64,000 bases of DNA from Rhodospirillaceae bacterium (GCA_947476695.1 CANJRD010000001.1:62001-126000), one strand, 5' to 3'. Positions 1 through 9,166 are shown, numbered from the stretch's first letter. The notes: generated by a model from the sequence alone, not told the origin. Translations and numbers: made by a program.

Positions 1-644
1 GGCCGCTCCTCTTTCACCAGCTTACTGATGAGCCACAAAATACGGAACCCGTCGCGGAACGTGGACAGCTTGCTGACGGAGCCGACGGGACGTTCTTTAT
101 AGGGCGTGGGCACCTCGGCCAGCGGCATGCGCAGTTCGAGGGCATGGACCGTCAACTCCGTCTCGATCTCGAAGCCGGCCGCCAGGGATGGGAAGCTTTT
201 GACGAAGCGCCGCGAGAAAACGCGGTAGCCAGACAGCATGTCCTCGGTGCGATGGCCGAAGATGGCCGTGACCAGACCGGTCAGCAGCACATTGCCGAAG
301 CGGTGGCCGGGCCGATACGCAGCCTGGACACTGCTGACGCGCGCGCCGTTGACCATGTCGAGTTGCTCGTCGATCAACTTGGCGACCAGGTCCGGGGCGC
401 TGGCCGCATGATAGGTGTCGTCGCCATCCACCAACACATACACGTCGGCCTCGACGTCGGCGAACATACGGCGCACGACGGCGCCCGCGGCCGTCGCCAC
501 CTCAACCGTGCGGTCGCGCGAATTGTTGTCGTAGACATAGACCGTCGCGCTCGGCAGGGCCGCCTTGAAGTCGGCAACCACGCGGGCGATGGCGGCTTCC
601 TCGTTGTAGCAAGGAACAAGGACAGCGATGGTGGGCGAAACCAT
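1..644 (-). CDS. Glycosyltransferase family 2 (DPM-synthase-like), 3' end outside window
   Basis: About 214 residues of a GT-A fold glycosyltransferase read leftward off the window edge, so the C-terminus is missing. The N-terminus has the family 2 start 'IAVLVPCYNEE', then 'VYDNNSRDRT' and the metal/nucleotide-sugar loop 'VDGDDTYH' near residue 80. The segment 'DMLSGYRVFSRRF' matches the acceptor-side region of dolichyl/polyprenyl-phosphate glycosyltransferases. It probably moves a sugar from a nucleotide donor to polyprenyl phosphate or a glycan at the inner face of the cytoplasmic membrane. The start is the only ATG before the fold begins; no strong ribosome site is visible. It lies just downstream of, and on the same strand as, the polytopic protein at 706-2325, which could use such a lipid-linked sugar. 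Family assignment is firm, substrate unknown. Confidence 0.88.
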   Translation of the reverse strand, partial: MVSPTIAVLVPCYNEEAAIARVVADFKAALPSATVYVYDNNSRDRTVEVATAAGAVVRRMFADVEADVYVLVDGDDTYHAASAPDLVAKLIDEQLDMVNGARVSSVQAAYRPGHRFGNVLLTGLVTAIFGHRTEDMLSGYRVFSRRFVKSFPSLAAGFEIETELTVHALELRMPLAEVPTPYKERPVGSVSKLSTFRDGFRILWLISKLVKEER

Positions 645-705
645 GGGCACTCGGCGGGGGCGAGAAACTGTATCCTTGGTACCTAAACTGCGGCGTCCGC
701 GTAAG

Positions 706-2325
706 CTAATTCTGGCGGGTGACGCCACACCAGCGGGCATAGGCGTCGAGGTTGGACACCACCGGCACACAACTGGCGATGTCGAGCCCGAGACCGTAGG
801 CCTCCAGGGACGATTGCGCCGAGGCCAGTTCGTAGCTGGGGAACAGGATGAACATCGGCCCGTCATGCGCCGCGATGCGCTTGCGGGCGATTTCGTTCAG
901 CCCGATGCCGCCTTGCTGCGGATTGTTGAGATAGCCGTGGATCCGGAGGAAGGGAATCTCGGGCGGGAAGCTTGGAACCAGCCATGAAACGGGGTTGGTG
1001 CCGGTGATGAAGGCCAGCGTCTGCGCGGGGGCGTCGATCCGCGGCGCTTTCGTGCTGACGAACGGGCCGTCCTGCCAGGGCACATGTTCCCAATCGCCGC
1101 GTTGGGTTGTGACCGTGAGCACGGTCAGAACCGCCACGATGGCGGCGCGACGGACATTCACCGGCAACGGCCAACGCGCGAGCAGCACGACCGCCACCAC
1201 CGGCGCCAGCATCTCCAGCGTGACGATGTAACGATAGATTCCGAAGATCGCCAGCCAGGGGAGATAGCTGAACGCCGCCGCCGCGATGACGTAACGCGCC
1301 GACGTGCTCAGCAACGGGCCTTCCGCCGGGGCCCGCCGGCGGCGCAGAAGCGCCACGCCCGCGGTCGCCCACAGCAGGACGTAAGCCGCGAGCAGGCGAT
1401 AGTCGGTGAAGACGATCTCGCCGCCATACTTGGAATCAAGCGCCAGGGTCAGCGGACGCCCCAGGAAGCCCAGCACACTCTGCGGCAGGAAGCGCATGTC
1501 GCGGAAACTGTCCGGCGGGCTCATCGGCGAATGGAAGAAGCCGTTGAAGTAGGGGAACAGCGGATTGGCGTACTCGCGCCACAACACCGTCATCCACGGC
1601 GCGCCGGCCAGGATGAAGCCGGCGACCACACCGAGCCCGAAGATGAACGCCTGCGCGAACCGTCGCTGCATGCCGCCGCCGACACAGAGGAAGGCGATGC
1701 AGAAGCCCACGGCGAACGGCGCGGTGGGCAGCTTCGCACCCACGGCGATACCGATCAGCGCACCGGCGGCCGCCAACGGCACCGCTTCGGCAGCGCCCGG
1801 CCATGCGCCGGTGTCGGCGAACAGGCGCGCGGCGCGACGCAGGATGAGGATGGCCGCCGCGAGAATCGCGAGACTGACGAGGTTGTCGTTGAAGGTCGTG
1901 CCGACCAGCGCCAGATGTTCGCCGCCGACAACGCCGACCAGCGCGACAATGGCGGCGACGCCCCGGCGTGCCACCGGCGGCACCACCTCGGGCGCATCCA
2001 AAAGCAGCCGCGCGGCGATCAGGTAGAGCAACACATAGTTAAGCCCATGCACGCAACCGAGCAGGAACCCGACCACGCGCGCCGGCAGATGACCGCCGAT
2101 CACATAGATCGGCAAATCCAGGAGGGGGTTGTAATAGGTGGCGATCTGCGCCGGCCCCAGATCGACCAGCAACCGGTCCTGCAGGAAGGCGTAAGGATTG
2201 TACCAGTGATAATTCCGCAGATCCCAGTTGGCGTCCTGGCCCAGCGCGAGCGAGAACAGCCCGAACAAGACCGGCACCGCGAACAGCGCGGCCGTGGCGA
2301 GGCGATCGGTGAGGAACGGACGCAT
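706..2325 (-). CDS. Polytopic membrane protein, possible GT-C type glycosyltransferase
   Basis: A 539-residue protein with roughly ten or more hydrophobic helices. The first helix (residues about 9-28) is followed by a conserved-looking acidic/aromatic loop, 'GQDANWDLRNYHWYN', and then 'YYNPLLDLPIYV'. A first periplasmic loop with acidic and aromatic residues is typical of GT-C enzymes that use polyprenyl-phosphate sugars, but no diagnostic Pfam motif can be named by eye. The gene runs leftward and is followed after about 60 bases by the family 2 glycosyltransferase, which suggests a two-gene unit that makes and uses a lipid-linked sugar. The C-terminal third has soluble stretches between the last helices. 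Membrane location is well supported; the catalytic role is inference. Confidence 0.7.
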   Translation of the reverse strand: MRPFLTDRLATAALFAVPVLFGLFSLALGQDANWDLRNYHWYNPYAFLQDRLLVDLGPAQIATYYNPLLDLPIYVIGGHLPARVVGFLLGCVHGLNYVLLYLIAARLLLDAPEVVPPVARRGVAAIVALVGVVGGEHLALVGTTFNDNLVSLAILAAAILILRRAARLFADTGAWPGAAEAVPLAAAGALIGIAVGAKLPTAPFAVGFCIAFLCVGGGMQRRFAQAFIFGLGVVAGFILAGAPWMTVLWREYANPLFPYFNGFFHSPMSPPDSFRDMRFLPQSVLGFLGRPLTLALDSKYGGEIVFTDYRLLAAYVLLWATAGVALLRRRRAPAEGPLLSTSARYVIAAAAFSYLPWLAIFGIYRYIVTLEMLAPVVAVVLLARWPLPVNVRRAAIVAVLTVLTVTTQRGDWEHVPWQDGPFVSTKAPRIDAPAQTLAFITGTNPVSWLVPSFPPEIPFLRIHGYLNNPQQGGIGLNEIARKRIAAHDGPMFILFPSYELASAQSSLEAYGLGLDIASCVPVVSNLDAYARWCGVTRQN

Positions 2326-2403
2326 GGCGGAACGGACAATGGGACCTGACGGAAAGGCCGCCTCTCTATACCATGCGTGGAAATTCCGCGCGCGCGCTGG
2401 TCT

Positions 2404-3414
2404 ATGACAGTTCCGCCACTGACATCGCTTCTACCGACCGTCGCCGATGTGAGGGCGGCCGCCGTGCGCCTGGCGCCTTATGCCGTGCGGACCCCGCTGC
2501 TGATCAGCGAGGACCTCAATGCCGCCGTCGGCGGCACGGTCCTGATCAAGGCCGAACCGTTGCAACGCACCGGTTCGTTCAAGTTCAGGGGTGCCTTCAA
2601 CCGCCTCAGCCAGCTGAATGCGGCGGAGCGCGCCGCCGGCGTGGTGGCCTGGTCGTCCGGCAATCATGCGCAGGGCGTGGCCGCGGCGGCCCAGATCCTG
2701 GGCATGCCCGCCACGATCGTCATGCCCGCCGATGCCCCGGAGATCAAAGTCGCCGGAACCCGCAAGCTCGGCGCTGAGGTCGTCTTCTACGACCGGGCGA
2801 CCGAGGACCGCGAGGCCATCGCGCGGCGCATCGCCCAAGAACGCGGGGCCGTCATCGTGCCGTCATACGACGATCCCGACATCATCGCCGGCCAAGGCAC
2901 CATTGGGCTTGAGCTGATGGAGCAAGCCCAGACCATGGGCTTTACCATCGACGACGTGATCGTGCCCGCCAGCGGTGGCGGACTGATCGCCGGCATCGGC
3001 CTTGCGGTGAAGGCCGCGCGACCCGCCGCGCAGATGTTCGTCGCGGAACCGGAAGGCTATGACGATCACGTACGCTCGTTGGCCGCCGGCACCCGCGTAG
3101 CCAACGCCAGCACCGCCAACGCACTCTGCGATGCGCTGCTGGCGCGCATGCCCGGCGACCTGACGTGGCAACTGAATGCGAACACACTCAGCGGCGGCTA
3201 TGGCGTCAACGATACAGCCGTACGAACAGCGATGAGGTTCGCTTTCGCGTCTCTAAAACTAATCGTGGAACCCGGCGGCGCGGTTGCATTGGCCGCAGTG
3301 TTGTCGCGCGCGCATGCGGCCAAAGGCCGCGTTGTTGCGGTGATCGTTTCGGGTGGCAATGTTGATTCAGAGATTTTCGGCGCCGCGATCCGCGAAAGCA
3401 CTCGCGCGAGTTGA
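2404..3414 (+). CDS. PLP-dependent threonine/serine dehydratase, short form
   Basis: A 336-residue fold-type II PLP enzyme that deaminates L-threonine and/or L-serine to the 2-oxo acid and ammonia. Visible motifs are the Schiff-base lysine in 'GSFKFRGA' (Lys60), the substrate loop 'SSGNHAQG', the phosphate-binding 'SGGGLIAG' and the C-terminal 'VIVSGGN'. There is no C-terminal ACT regulatory domain, so it resembles catabolic TdcB or eukaryote-like serine racemase/dehydratase forms rather than feedback-regulated IlvA. A GTG at 2377 is in frame upstream; the ATG at 2404 is preferred because it begins the conserved region, though neither start has a clear ribosome site. The gene is divergent from the membrane protein on its left and appears monocistronic. 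Exact substrate is not determined. Confidence 0.87.
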   Translation: MTVPPLTSLLPTVADVRAAAVRLAPYAVRTPLLISEDLNAAVGGTVLIKAEPLQRTGSFKFRGAFNRLSQLNAAERAAGVVAWSSGNHAQGVAAAAQILGMPATIVMPADAPEIKVAGTRKLGAEVVFYDRATEDREAIARRIAQERGAVIVPSYDDPDIIAGQGTIGLELMEQAQTMGFTIDDVIVPASGGGLIAGIGLAVKAARPAAQMFVAEPEGYDDHVRSLAAGTRVANASTANALCDALLARMPGDLTWQLNANTLSGGYGVNDTAVRTAMRFAFASLKLIVEPGGAVALAAVLSRAHAAKGRVVAVIVSGGNVDSEIFGAAIRESTRAS

Positions 3415-3794
3415 AGCGCGCTCGCCCGCGACAGTCATCGCGGGAAAAGACGTGGCGTCGTACGCACCGCAACGTTTTCGGTTGCAGATTTCAGTTGTGA
3501 AATCAGATGGTTTTGAAATCGCGAGCTTCACAATCGCGGCTCTAATACGTGCAACTTCTCATATCGCGCGACGTTCGTTCATTGCCGAATGACGGAAGCG
3601 AAAGTTTCAATTGGTACGGGCCGTTAGGTCACAAACTCCGTACCGAAGAAACAACCAGACCGTCTTTCCACCGTAGGCGGTTTGCCGCGAAACAGACGTC
3701 GCAAGTTGCATCGCTCTGTTCACCCCGCACCGCTTCCGATACGACAACTGACGTTAGACATTTTCCGCGTCGATAGACGCTTGCTGAGGACTGA
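3415..3794. other. 380-base intergenic region upstream of the glycosylphosphotransferase
   Basis: No credible coding frame. Base composition is visibly less GC-rich than its neighbours, especially 3480-3760, which is usual for a promoter-bearing stretch. I see no clear -24/-12 sigma-54 box and no perfect inverted repeat long enough to call an operator. It most likely holds the promoter and leader of the gene at 3795. Confidence 0.5.
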
Positions 3795-5222
3795 ATGGTT
3801 CGCGTCTTTGGTCACTACCTTCCGCTTCGTGCGATCCTGTTCTCGGCATTCGAGCTCGCTGCGTTCGTCGCGCTCTTCAACATCTTCAAGATCGCGACGC
3901 TGTACCTGGTGTTCGGACATCTTGCGCCGCTGTACGCCGAAAGCGTGATGCTGCCGATCTTCCTGGGCTTCGTGTTCGCGACCGCCTCCGCCTGCGGTCT
4001 CTACAACAAGGAAATGTTCGCCGACACCAACCGGCTGATCAGCCGTCTCGTGATCGTATCGGTGCTGATGTACTTCCTGATGGCGATGTCGGTGTCGCTG
4101 GTCGGGCTGTTCGCCGACAACTCCGAGAACCTGAAGTACTACTACGCGATCGCGCTCGCGGCCTCGATCGGCTGGTTCGTCACATCGCTGCTGTTCCGGC
4201 TGAACTTCTTCGCGCACAACTTCAACGGGACCGCGCTGGAGCGCCGGGTGCTCGTTGTTGGCGTCGATGAGCGCGCCGCGAAAATCGAACACCTGCACGG
4301 GCACTCGCGCAGCCCCTACACCACCGTCGGCTTCGTGCCGTTCGGCGCTGAAAGCAAGTGCACCGCGATCAGCTACACCAAGATCATCTCCGGCCGCATC
4401 ATGGAGAACCCGGGCGAACTGGCCCGCCTGGCCACCGCGCGCCGTGTCGACGAGATCGTCGTTGCCTCACGCGAACGTCGCGGCCTGCCGCTCGAATCCC
4501 TGATGGAATGCAAGCTGGCCGGCATCACCGTCACCGACTTCCCAAGCTTCTGGGAGCGCCAGACCGGTCAGATCGATCTGGAAGAAATGACGCCGTCCTG
4601 GCTAATTTTCTCGAACGGCTTCCGCACCACATGGCAGGGCGAGTTCGCCAAGCGCTGCTTCGACATCGTGGTCAGCCTTCTGTTGCTGATCGTGACGCTG
4701 CCGATCACCGTCGCGACCGCGATCCTGGTCAAACTCGAGACACCGGGCCCGGTGTTCTATCGCCAGGAGCGCGTGGGCCACGGCGGACGCACCTTCAATG
4801 TGTTGAAATTCCGGTCGATGGGCGTGGACGCGGAGAAGGATGGGATCGCGCGCTGGGCGCAGAACTCCGATCCGCGCGTCACCAAGGTCGGCAACTTCAT
4901 TCGCCGCACGCGCATCGACGAGATTCCCCAGGTCATCAACGTGCTGCTCGGCCAGATGAGCTTCGTCGGCCCGCGCCCGGAACGTCCGGTGTTCGTGAAC
5001 AGCCTGATCCAGAAAATCCCGTACTACGACGTGCGCCATCGCGTGAAGCCGGGCATCACCGGCTGGGCGCAGATCAACTATCCGTACGGTGCGTCAGACG
5101 AAGACGCGCGCAACAAGCTGACCTTCGACCTGTACTACGTGAAGAATTGGAACCTGTTCATCGACGCGGTGATCCTGTTCCAGACCGCGCGCGTGGTGCT
5201 GTGGCGCGAGGGTGCACGCTAA
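3795..5222 (+). CDS. Exopolysaccharide polyprenyl glycosylphosphotransferase, PEP-CTERM-associated type
   Basis: A 475-residue initiating sugar-phosphate transferase. It would move a hexose-1-phosphate from a nucleotide sugar to undecaprenyl phosphate and so start an exopolysaccharide repeat unit. The N-terminal half has about four to five membrane helices (first about residues 14-35) and a CoA-binding-like domain ('RVLVVGVDERAAKIEHL'). The C-terminal catalytic domain begins with the helix at about residue 293 and has 'RQERVGHGGRTFNVLKFRSM', 'DEIPQVINVLLGQMSFVGPR' and 'KPGITGWAQINY'. The start 'VRVFGHYLPLR' and the prsK-prsR pair right behind it fit the TIGR03013 class tied to PEP-CTERM/XrtA systems. 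A GAGGA site lies just before the ATG. Function of the family is established; the sugar is unknown. Confidence 0.92.
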   Translation: MVRVFGHYLPLRAILFSAFELAAFVALFNIFKIATLYLVFGHLAPLYAESVMLPIFLGFVFATASACGLYNKEMFADTNRLISRLVIVSVLMYFLMAMSVSLVGLFADNSENLKYYYAIALAASIGWFVTSLLFRLNFFAHNFNGTALERRVLVVGVDERAAKIEHLHGHSRSPYTTVGFVPFGAESKCTAISYTKIISGRIMENPGELARLATARRVDEIVVASRERRGLPLESLMECKLAGITVTDFPSFWERQTGQIDLEEMTPSWLIFSNGFRTTWQGEFAKRCFDIVVSLLLLIVTLPITVATAILVKLETPGPVFYRQERVGHGGRTFNVLKFRSMGVDAEKDGIARWAQNSDPRVTKVGNFIRRTRIDEIPQVINVLLGQMSFVGPRPERPVFVNSLIQKIPYYDVRHRVKPGITGWAQINYPYGASDEDARNKLTFDLYYVKNWNLFIDAVILFQTARVVLWREGAR

Positions 5223-5297
5223 GCAACGACCGACGATCCAGGGGGGCTTGCGGGGGCAAGAAAACTCTCAACGTTCGCGCTGGGATGGGCGAGCGGC

Positions 5298-7478
5298 ATG
5301 TCGATTGAAGTGACGGGCATAAGTTACCTGATCTGTGCGCTGGCGTACCTCTCCATGGCGCAATTGCTGATGCGCAGCCGCGCGCAGCACCGCTACAAAA
5401 CACTCCTCATCACGGGCACCCTGACGACGGCGGTCTGGGCCGCCGCCGTAGCGCTGCGCCAGATGGTGCCCGATTGGGCGCCGGTGGTCGACCTGTGGGT
5501 GCCGGTGTTCGAGCAAGCCCGCACGCTGGCGTGGATGGCGACGGTCGGCTTCGTGCTGTTCGTGGTCTATGGCAAACGGCCCGAGCGCGGCGTGTTCATC
5601 GCCATCGGCGGCACGACCGCCGCCGCGATGCTGTATGTGATCGGCATCACCTTCTTCGAAGGCGCGATGGGCGACCTGTTGCCCACGCCGCTGGTGCGGG
5701 CGGGCTTTATCGCCCAGGTGCTGGTGGCGGTGATCGGTCTTCTGCTGATCGAGAACCTGTTCCGCAATTCCGGCCGGGACGCGCGCTGGGCGCTGAAGTA
5801 CCTGTGCTTCGGCTTGGGCGGCATGTTCGTATATGACTTCTTCGTCTACGCCGAAGCCGCGCTGTTCGCCCGCATCGACCCTACTTTATATGCCGCGCGC
5901 GGCATCATCGACGCGATGGCCGCACCGCCGGTGATCATCGCCGCCGCGCGTTCGCGCAAATGGCCGATCGACCTGCATGTCTCGCGCCGCTTGGTGTTCC
6001 ACTCGGCCACGTTGCTGGGCGCCGGCGTCTATCTGATCGTGATGTCGATCGCGGGTTATTACCTGAAAGTGTTCGACTCTACCTGGGGCGGCTTGGCGCA
6101 GACGGTCTTCATCTCCGCCGCCGTGCTGGGCCTTGTCGCGGTACTGGCCTCGGGCAGCGCCCAAGCGCGCGTGCGCGACTTCGTGAACCAGAACTTCTTC
6201 AATTATCGCTACGACTATCGCCAGGAGTGGCTGCGGTTCATCGCCGTCTTCTCCGATAGCCTGACCGAGATGAGCATCGCCGAGCGCATCGTGCGCGGGC
6301 TTGCCAACATCGTCGAAAGCACGGGCGGCGCGGCCTGGGTGTTGCGTGAGGAAGACGAGGCGTATCACCGCGTTGCGACCTGGAACATGGGCGATACACA
6401 GCTGCCGTCAGTCGCTGTGAACGATCCGTTCGTGCAGCGCCTGGCCGGCACGCGCAGCTTGATCGACGTGAAGAGCCGGTCCATCGCCGGCCATGACGAA
6501 CCGGACGCGGAGCCGCTGGTCCTCCCGGCGTGGCTTGCGGACCACATGCGCGCCTGGCTGGTGCTGGCGCTGATCCATTCGGCGGGTCTGCCGGGCTTCG
6601 TCGTGCTGGCGCTGCCGCGTGCGGCGCGCAAGCTGGATTGGGAGGCGATCGAGCTTCTCACCACCGCGGGGCAGCAGGCCGCCAGCTACATCGCCGAGGA
6701 GAACGCCGCGCGTTCGCTTTCCCGCGCGCGCCGCTTCGAGGACTTCAATCGCCAGTTCGCCTTCGTTGTGCACGACATCAAGAACCTGACGGGTCAGATG
6801 ACGCTGATCCTCAAGAATGCGGAGCGGCACGGCAACAATCCGGAGTTCCAGCGCGACGTGATGGCCACGGTGCGCGACTCCGTGCTGCGCATGACGCAGC
6901 TGCTCGACCAGTTGCGCGCCAACAAACAAGCGTCAGCCGCGACGGCCACGGCGACACCGACGATCGACGTACGACAGCTGATGGAGAAACTGGCTGCCGA
7001 TTGGCGCTTGCAGATCCCAGGCTTGCGCGTCGACGCCCCCAGCGGCGCGGTCCCCGTGCTGGCCACGCAGGAGCGCCTGACTGCCGTGCTCAATCATCTC
7101 ATCCAGAACGCCGCCGACGCGGCCGGCAATGACGGGCTCGTATCGCTGACGCTAGCGAAGCGCGCCGGGCAGGACGGCGACGAGGCCGCGGCGCCGCAAT
7201 GGGCGGAGATCGTCGTGGCCGACAACGGCCCAGGGATGGATGCGAGTTTCATTGTCGACAAACTTTTTCAACCGCTCGACAGCACCAAAACAGCCGGTTT
7301 CGGCATTGGAGCTTATCAGTGCCGTCAACAAGTCCGCGAGATGGGTGGGCGGCTTCTGGTCGACAGCGCCCTTGGCGCGGGCACACGAATGATCGTGCGC
7401 CTCCCATTGGTTGTAGATCGCGTCACAAGTTCACGCGCCGAAGCGCCGGCGCCAGAGGGAATATATCGACATGGCTGA
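5298..7478 (+). CDS. prsK: PEP-CTERM system sensor histidine kinase PrsK
   Basis: A 726-residue membrane kinase. Residues about 8-290 form the multi-helix sensor region, about 320-470 resemble a GAF domain, and the kinase core follows. The phospho-acceptor His492 lies in the unusual H-box 'VVHDIKNLTGQM' that marks PrsK. The ATPase part has the N-box 'NHLIQNAADAA' near residue 603, 'VADNGPGMD' near 640 and 'KTAGFGIGAYQC'. By family, it pairs with the sigma-54 activator PrsR to control PEP-CTERM/exopolysaccharide genes. It starts 75 bases after the glycosylphosphotransferase and its stop overlaps prsR by 8 bases, so the two are translationally coupled. The kinase itself looks intact; its partner does not. 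Confidence 0.93.
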   Translation: MSIEVTGISYLICALAYLSMAQLLMRSRAQHRYKTLLITGTLTTAVWAAAVALRQMVPDWAPVVDLWVPVFEQARTLAWMATVGFVLFVVYGKRPERGVFIAIGGTTAAAMLYVIGITFFEGAMGDLLPTPLVRAGFIAQVLVAVIGLLLIENLFRNSGRDARWALKYLCFGLGGMFVYDFFVYAEAALFARIDPTLYAARGIIDAMAAPPVIIAAARSRKWPIDLHVSRRLVFHSATLLGAGVYLIVMSIAGYYLKVFDSTWGGLAQTVFISAAVLGLVAVLASGSAQARVRDFVNQNFFNYRYDYRQEWLRFIAVFSDSLTEMSIAERIVRGLANIVESTGGAAWVLREEDEAYHRVATWNMGDTQLPSVAVNDPFVQRLAGTRSLIDVKSRSIAGHDEPDAEPLVLPAWLADHMRAWLVLALIHSAGLPGFVVLALPRAARKLDWEAIELLTTAGQQAASYIAEENAARSLSRARRFEDFNRQFAFVVHDIKNLTGQMTLILKNAERHGNNPEFQRDVMATVRDSVLRMTQLLDQLRANKQASAATATATPTIDVRQLMEKLAADWRLQIPGLRVDAPSGAVPVLATQERLTAVLNHLIQNAADAAGNDGLVSLTLAKRAGQDGDEAAAPQWAEIVVADNGPGMDASFIVDKLFQPLDSTKTAGFGIGAYQCRQQVREMGGRLLVDSALGAGTRMIVRLPLVVDRVTSSRAEAPAPEGIYRHG

Positions 7479-8793
7479 ACAAGCTCTCGCCGCTTCCGAC
7501 GACGTCGCGCCCGCCCCGGAGCGCAAGCTTATGATCGTTGAGGACGACACCGGTTTGCAGCGGCAGATGCGCTGGGCGCTTGCCGACGCCTTCGACGTGC
7601 ATATCGCCGGCGATCGCCAAGCCGCGCTTGAGATCATGTCAGCGCATCGCCCTTGGCTTGCGGTGCTGGATCTGGGACTGCCGCCCGATCCGAACGGCGC
7701 GACCGAAGGCCTGCAGACGCTGGAGACCATCGTCGCCAATTATCCCGGCACCAAGGCCATCATCGCCTCGGGCAACGAAGACCGCCGCCATGCGATGCGT
7801 GCGATTTCCTATGGGGCTTACGACTTCTTCGCCAAGCCCGTCGATATCGACCAGCTGCGCCTGATCCTGAACCGGGCCTGGAACGTGCATCTGCTGGAGG
7901 AAGAAAACCGCCGGCTGAGCCGCGAATCCCGCACGCAATTGGGCGGCATCATCGGGACATCGCAGGCGATGATGGATGTCTGCTGCACGGTCGAGCAGAT
8001 CGCGCCGACCGACGTCAGCATGCTGATCATGGGCGAAAGCGGCACCGGCAAGGAATTGATCGCGCGCGCGCTGCACGACGGCAGCGATCGCGCGCGCGGT
8101 CCCTTCGTGGCGGTGAATTGCGCCGCGATCCCGGAGAACCTGCTGGAGAGCGAGCTGTTCGGCTATGAACGCGGCGCGTTCACGGGCGCGGTCAAGCAGA
8201 CCATCGGCAAGGTCGAGCAGGCCAAACACGGCACGCTGTTCCTGGATGAAATCGGCGACATGCCGGCCTCGCTGCAGGCCAAGATGCTGCGCTTCCTGCA
8301 GAACCGTTCGTTCCAACGCCTCGGCGGCCGCGAAGAGATCATCGTCGACGTGCGCATCGCCTCGGCGACGAACCGCGACCTGAAGGCGATGTGCGCCCAA
8401 GGCACGTTCCGCGAGGATCTCTATTTTCGCCTCAACGAAGTCAGCGTGACGCTGCCGCCGCTGCGCGCGCGCGAAGGCGACGCGTTGATGATCGCCGAGG
8501 TGCTGCTGCGCAAATTCTCGGAAGCCTACAAGAAGGGCAGCCTTGAACTGTCGCGCGCGGCACAGGTGGCGATCAGCGCCTATGGCTGGCAGGGTAACGT
8601 GCGCGAGCTCGAGAATCGCATGAAGCGCGCCGTGGTGCTGACCCAAGGCCCGCGCATCCAGCCGTCGGACCTCGGCCTGAACGCGCAGGAAACCAACGAC
8701 ACGTTGATGACGCTGAAACAGGCGCGTCAGAAAGCCGAACTTGGGCGAGATCTTGAACGACGGCGAAAATGCCCTGCTTTTCGCCCCGGATGA
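7471..8793 (+). CDS. prsR: PEP-CTERM response regulator PrsR, DNA-binding end lost
   Basis: An NtrC-type sigma-54 activator. The receiver domain has Asp67 in 'AVLDLGLP' and the lysine in 'FFAKPVD'. The AAA+ domain has Walker A 'GESGTGKE' (188-195), the sigma-54 contact loop 'GAFTGA' (235-240) and Walker B 'LFLDEIGD' (256-263), followed by 'WQGNVRELENRMKRAVV'. Family members of about 450 residues end in a Fis-type helix-turn-helix of about 45 residues. Here homology stops at 'LKQARQKAE' (residue 423, base 8739) and 17 unrelated residues follow, because the DNA past this point is the tail of a glycosyltransferase gene in another frame. The product could still take phosphate and contact RpoN but should not bind a specific enhancer. 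Either a genomic deletion or an assembly join made the junction. Confidence 0.9.
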   Translation: MAEQALAASDDVAPAPERKLMIVEDDTGLQRQMRWALADAFDVHIAGDRQAALEIMSAHRPWLAVLDLGLPPDPNGATEGLQTLETIVANYPGTKAIIASGNEDRRHAMRAISYGAYDFFAKPVDIDQLRLILNRAWNVHLLEEENRRLSRESRTQLGGIIGTSQAMMDVCCTVEQIAPTDVSMLIMGESGTGKELIARALHDGSDRARGPFVAVNCAAIPENLLESELFGYERGAFTGAVKQTIGKVEQAKHGTLFLDEIGDMPASLQAKMLRFLQNRSFQRLGGREEIIVDVRIASATNRDLKAMCAQGTFREDLYFRLNEVSVTLPPLRAREGDALMIAEVLLRKFSEAYKKGSLELSRAAQVAISAYGWQGNVRELENRMKRAVVLTQGPRIQPSDLGLNAQETNDTLMTLKQARQKAELGRDLERRRKCPAFRPG

Positions 8794-9010
8794 CCCGGAA
8801 AGCCTGAAGGACGCGCTGCATCGGCTGGTGGTCGACAGCGGGTTGCGCCAGCGGGTCGGCGCGGCTGGGCGCGCCACGATTGGGACCCGCAACCTGACGT
8901 GGGACGGCAATGCGGCGGCGATCGTTCACGTTTTTGCGCGCAAGACCGCAACCATATCGGACGCGCCCGGCGAAATCCTTGAAGGGATTGGGCCTGCGGC
9001 CTTAAGGTAG
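8741..9010 (+). pseudogene. C-terminal remnant of a family 4 (group 1) glycosyltransferase
   Basis: In the frame one base off from prsR, this stretch encodes about 89 residues beginning 'GEILNDGENALLFAPDDPES', the standard C-terminal nucleotide-sugar lobe of GT4 enzymes, then 'ALHRLVVDSGLRQRVGAAGR' and 'WDGNAAAIVHVF'. The conserved Glu of the GT4 'E-x7-E' region and everything upstream are missing. An in-frame stop at 8714, inside prsR sequence, rules out a longer open frame here. It is the downstream half of a fusion whose upstream half is prsR, and it probably belonged to the exopolysaccharide cluster that normally follows prsR. Not expected to make an active enzyme. Confidence 0.85.
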
Positions 9011-9031
9011 GCCCTCATTGCGGATCGTGAG

Positions 9032-9047
9032 TTACCCGTAAGGGTAA
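9032..9047. promoter_or_regulatory. Short inverted repeat TTACCC-N4-GGGTAA
   Basis: Perfect 6-base arms about 120 bases before the ATG of the receiver protein, in the otherwise empty stretch 9011-9166. It could be an operator or a small hairpin; nothing else supports either reading. Confidence 0.25.
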
Positions 9048-9166
9048 TCGCGCGATTGGTGTTGAGTCGCTATCTATTTTTCGATAACCAACACCCAACG
9101 CATTTCCATTTCTCGTACCGCGTACGGGGCGCCACGCCGCCCCAAAAGGCTGCCTCTGTGTCTTCG

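Noticed and set aside
1084-2349. A 421-codon plus-strand frame over the membrane protein gene
   Set aside because: The minus-strand product has regular transmembrane helices; the plus-strand one is a run of Arg, Gln and His.
2404-3414. Linking the threonine dehydratase and the MdeB-like E1 in a 2-oxobutyrate pathway
   Set aside because: They are 31 kb apart with no shared regulator or operon, so chemistry alone does not support the link.
3415-3794. Sigma-54 promoter before the glycosylphosphotransferase gene
   Set aside because: I looked for the TGGCAC-N5-TTGC pattern and did not find a convincing match.
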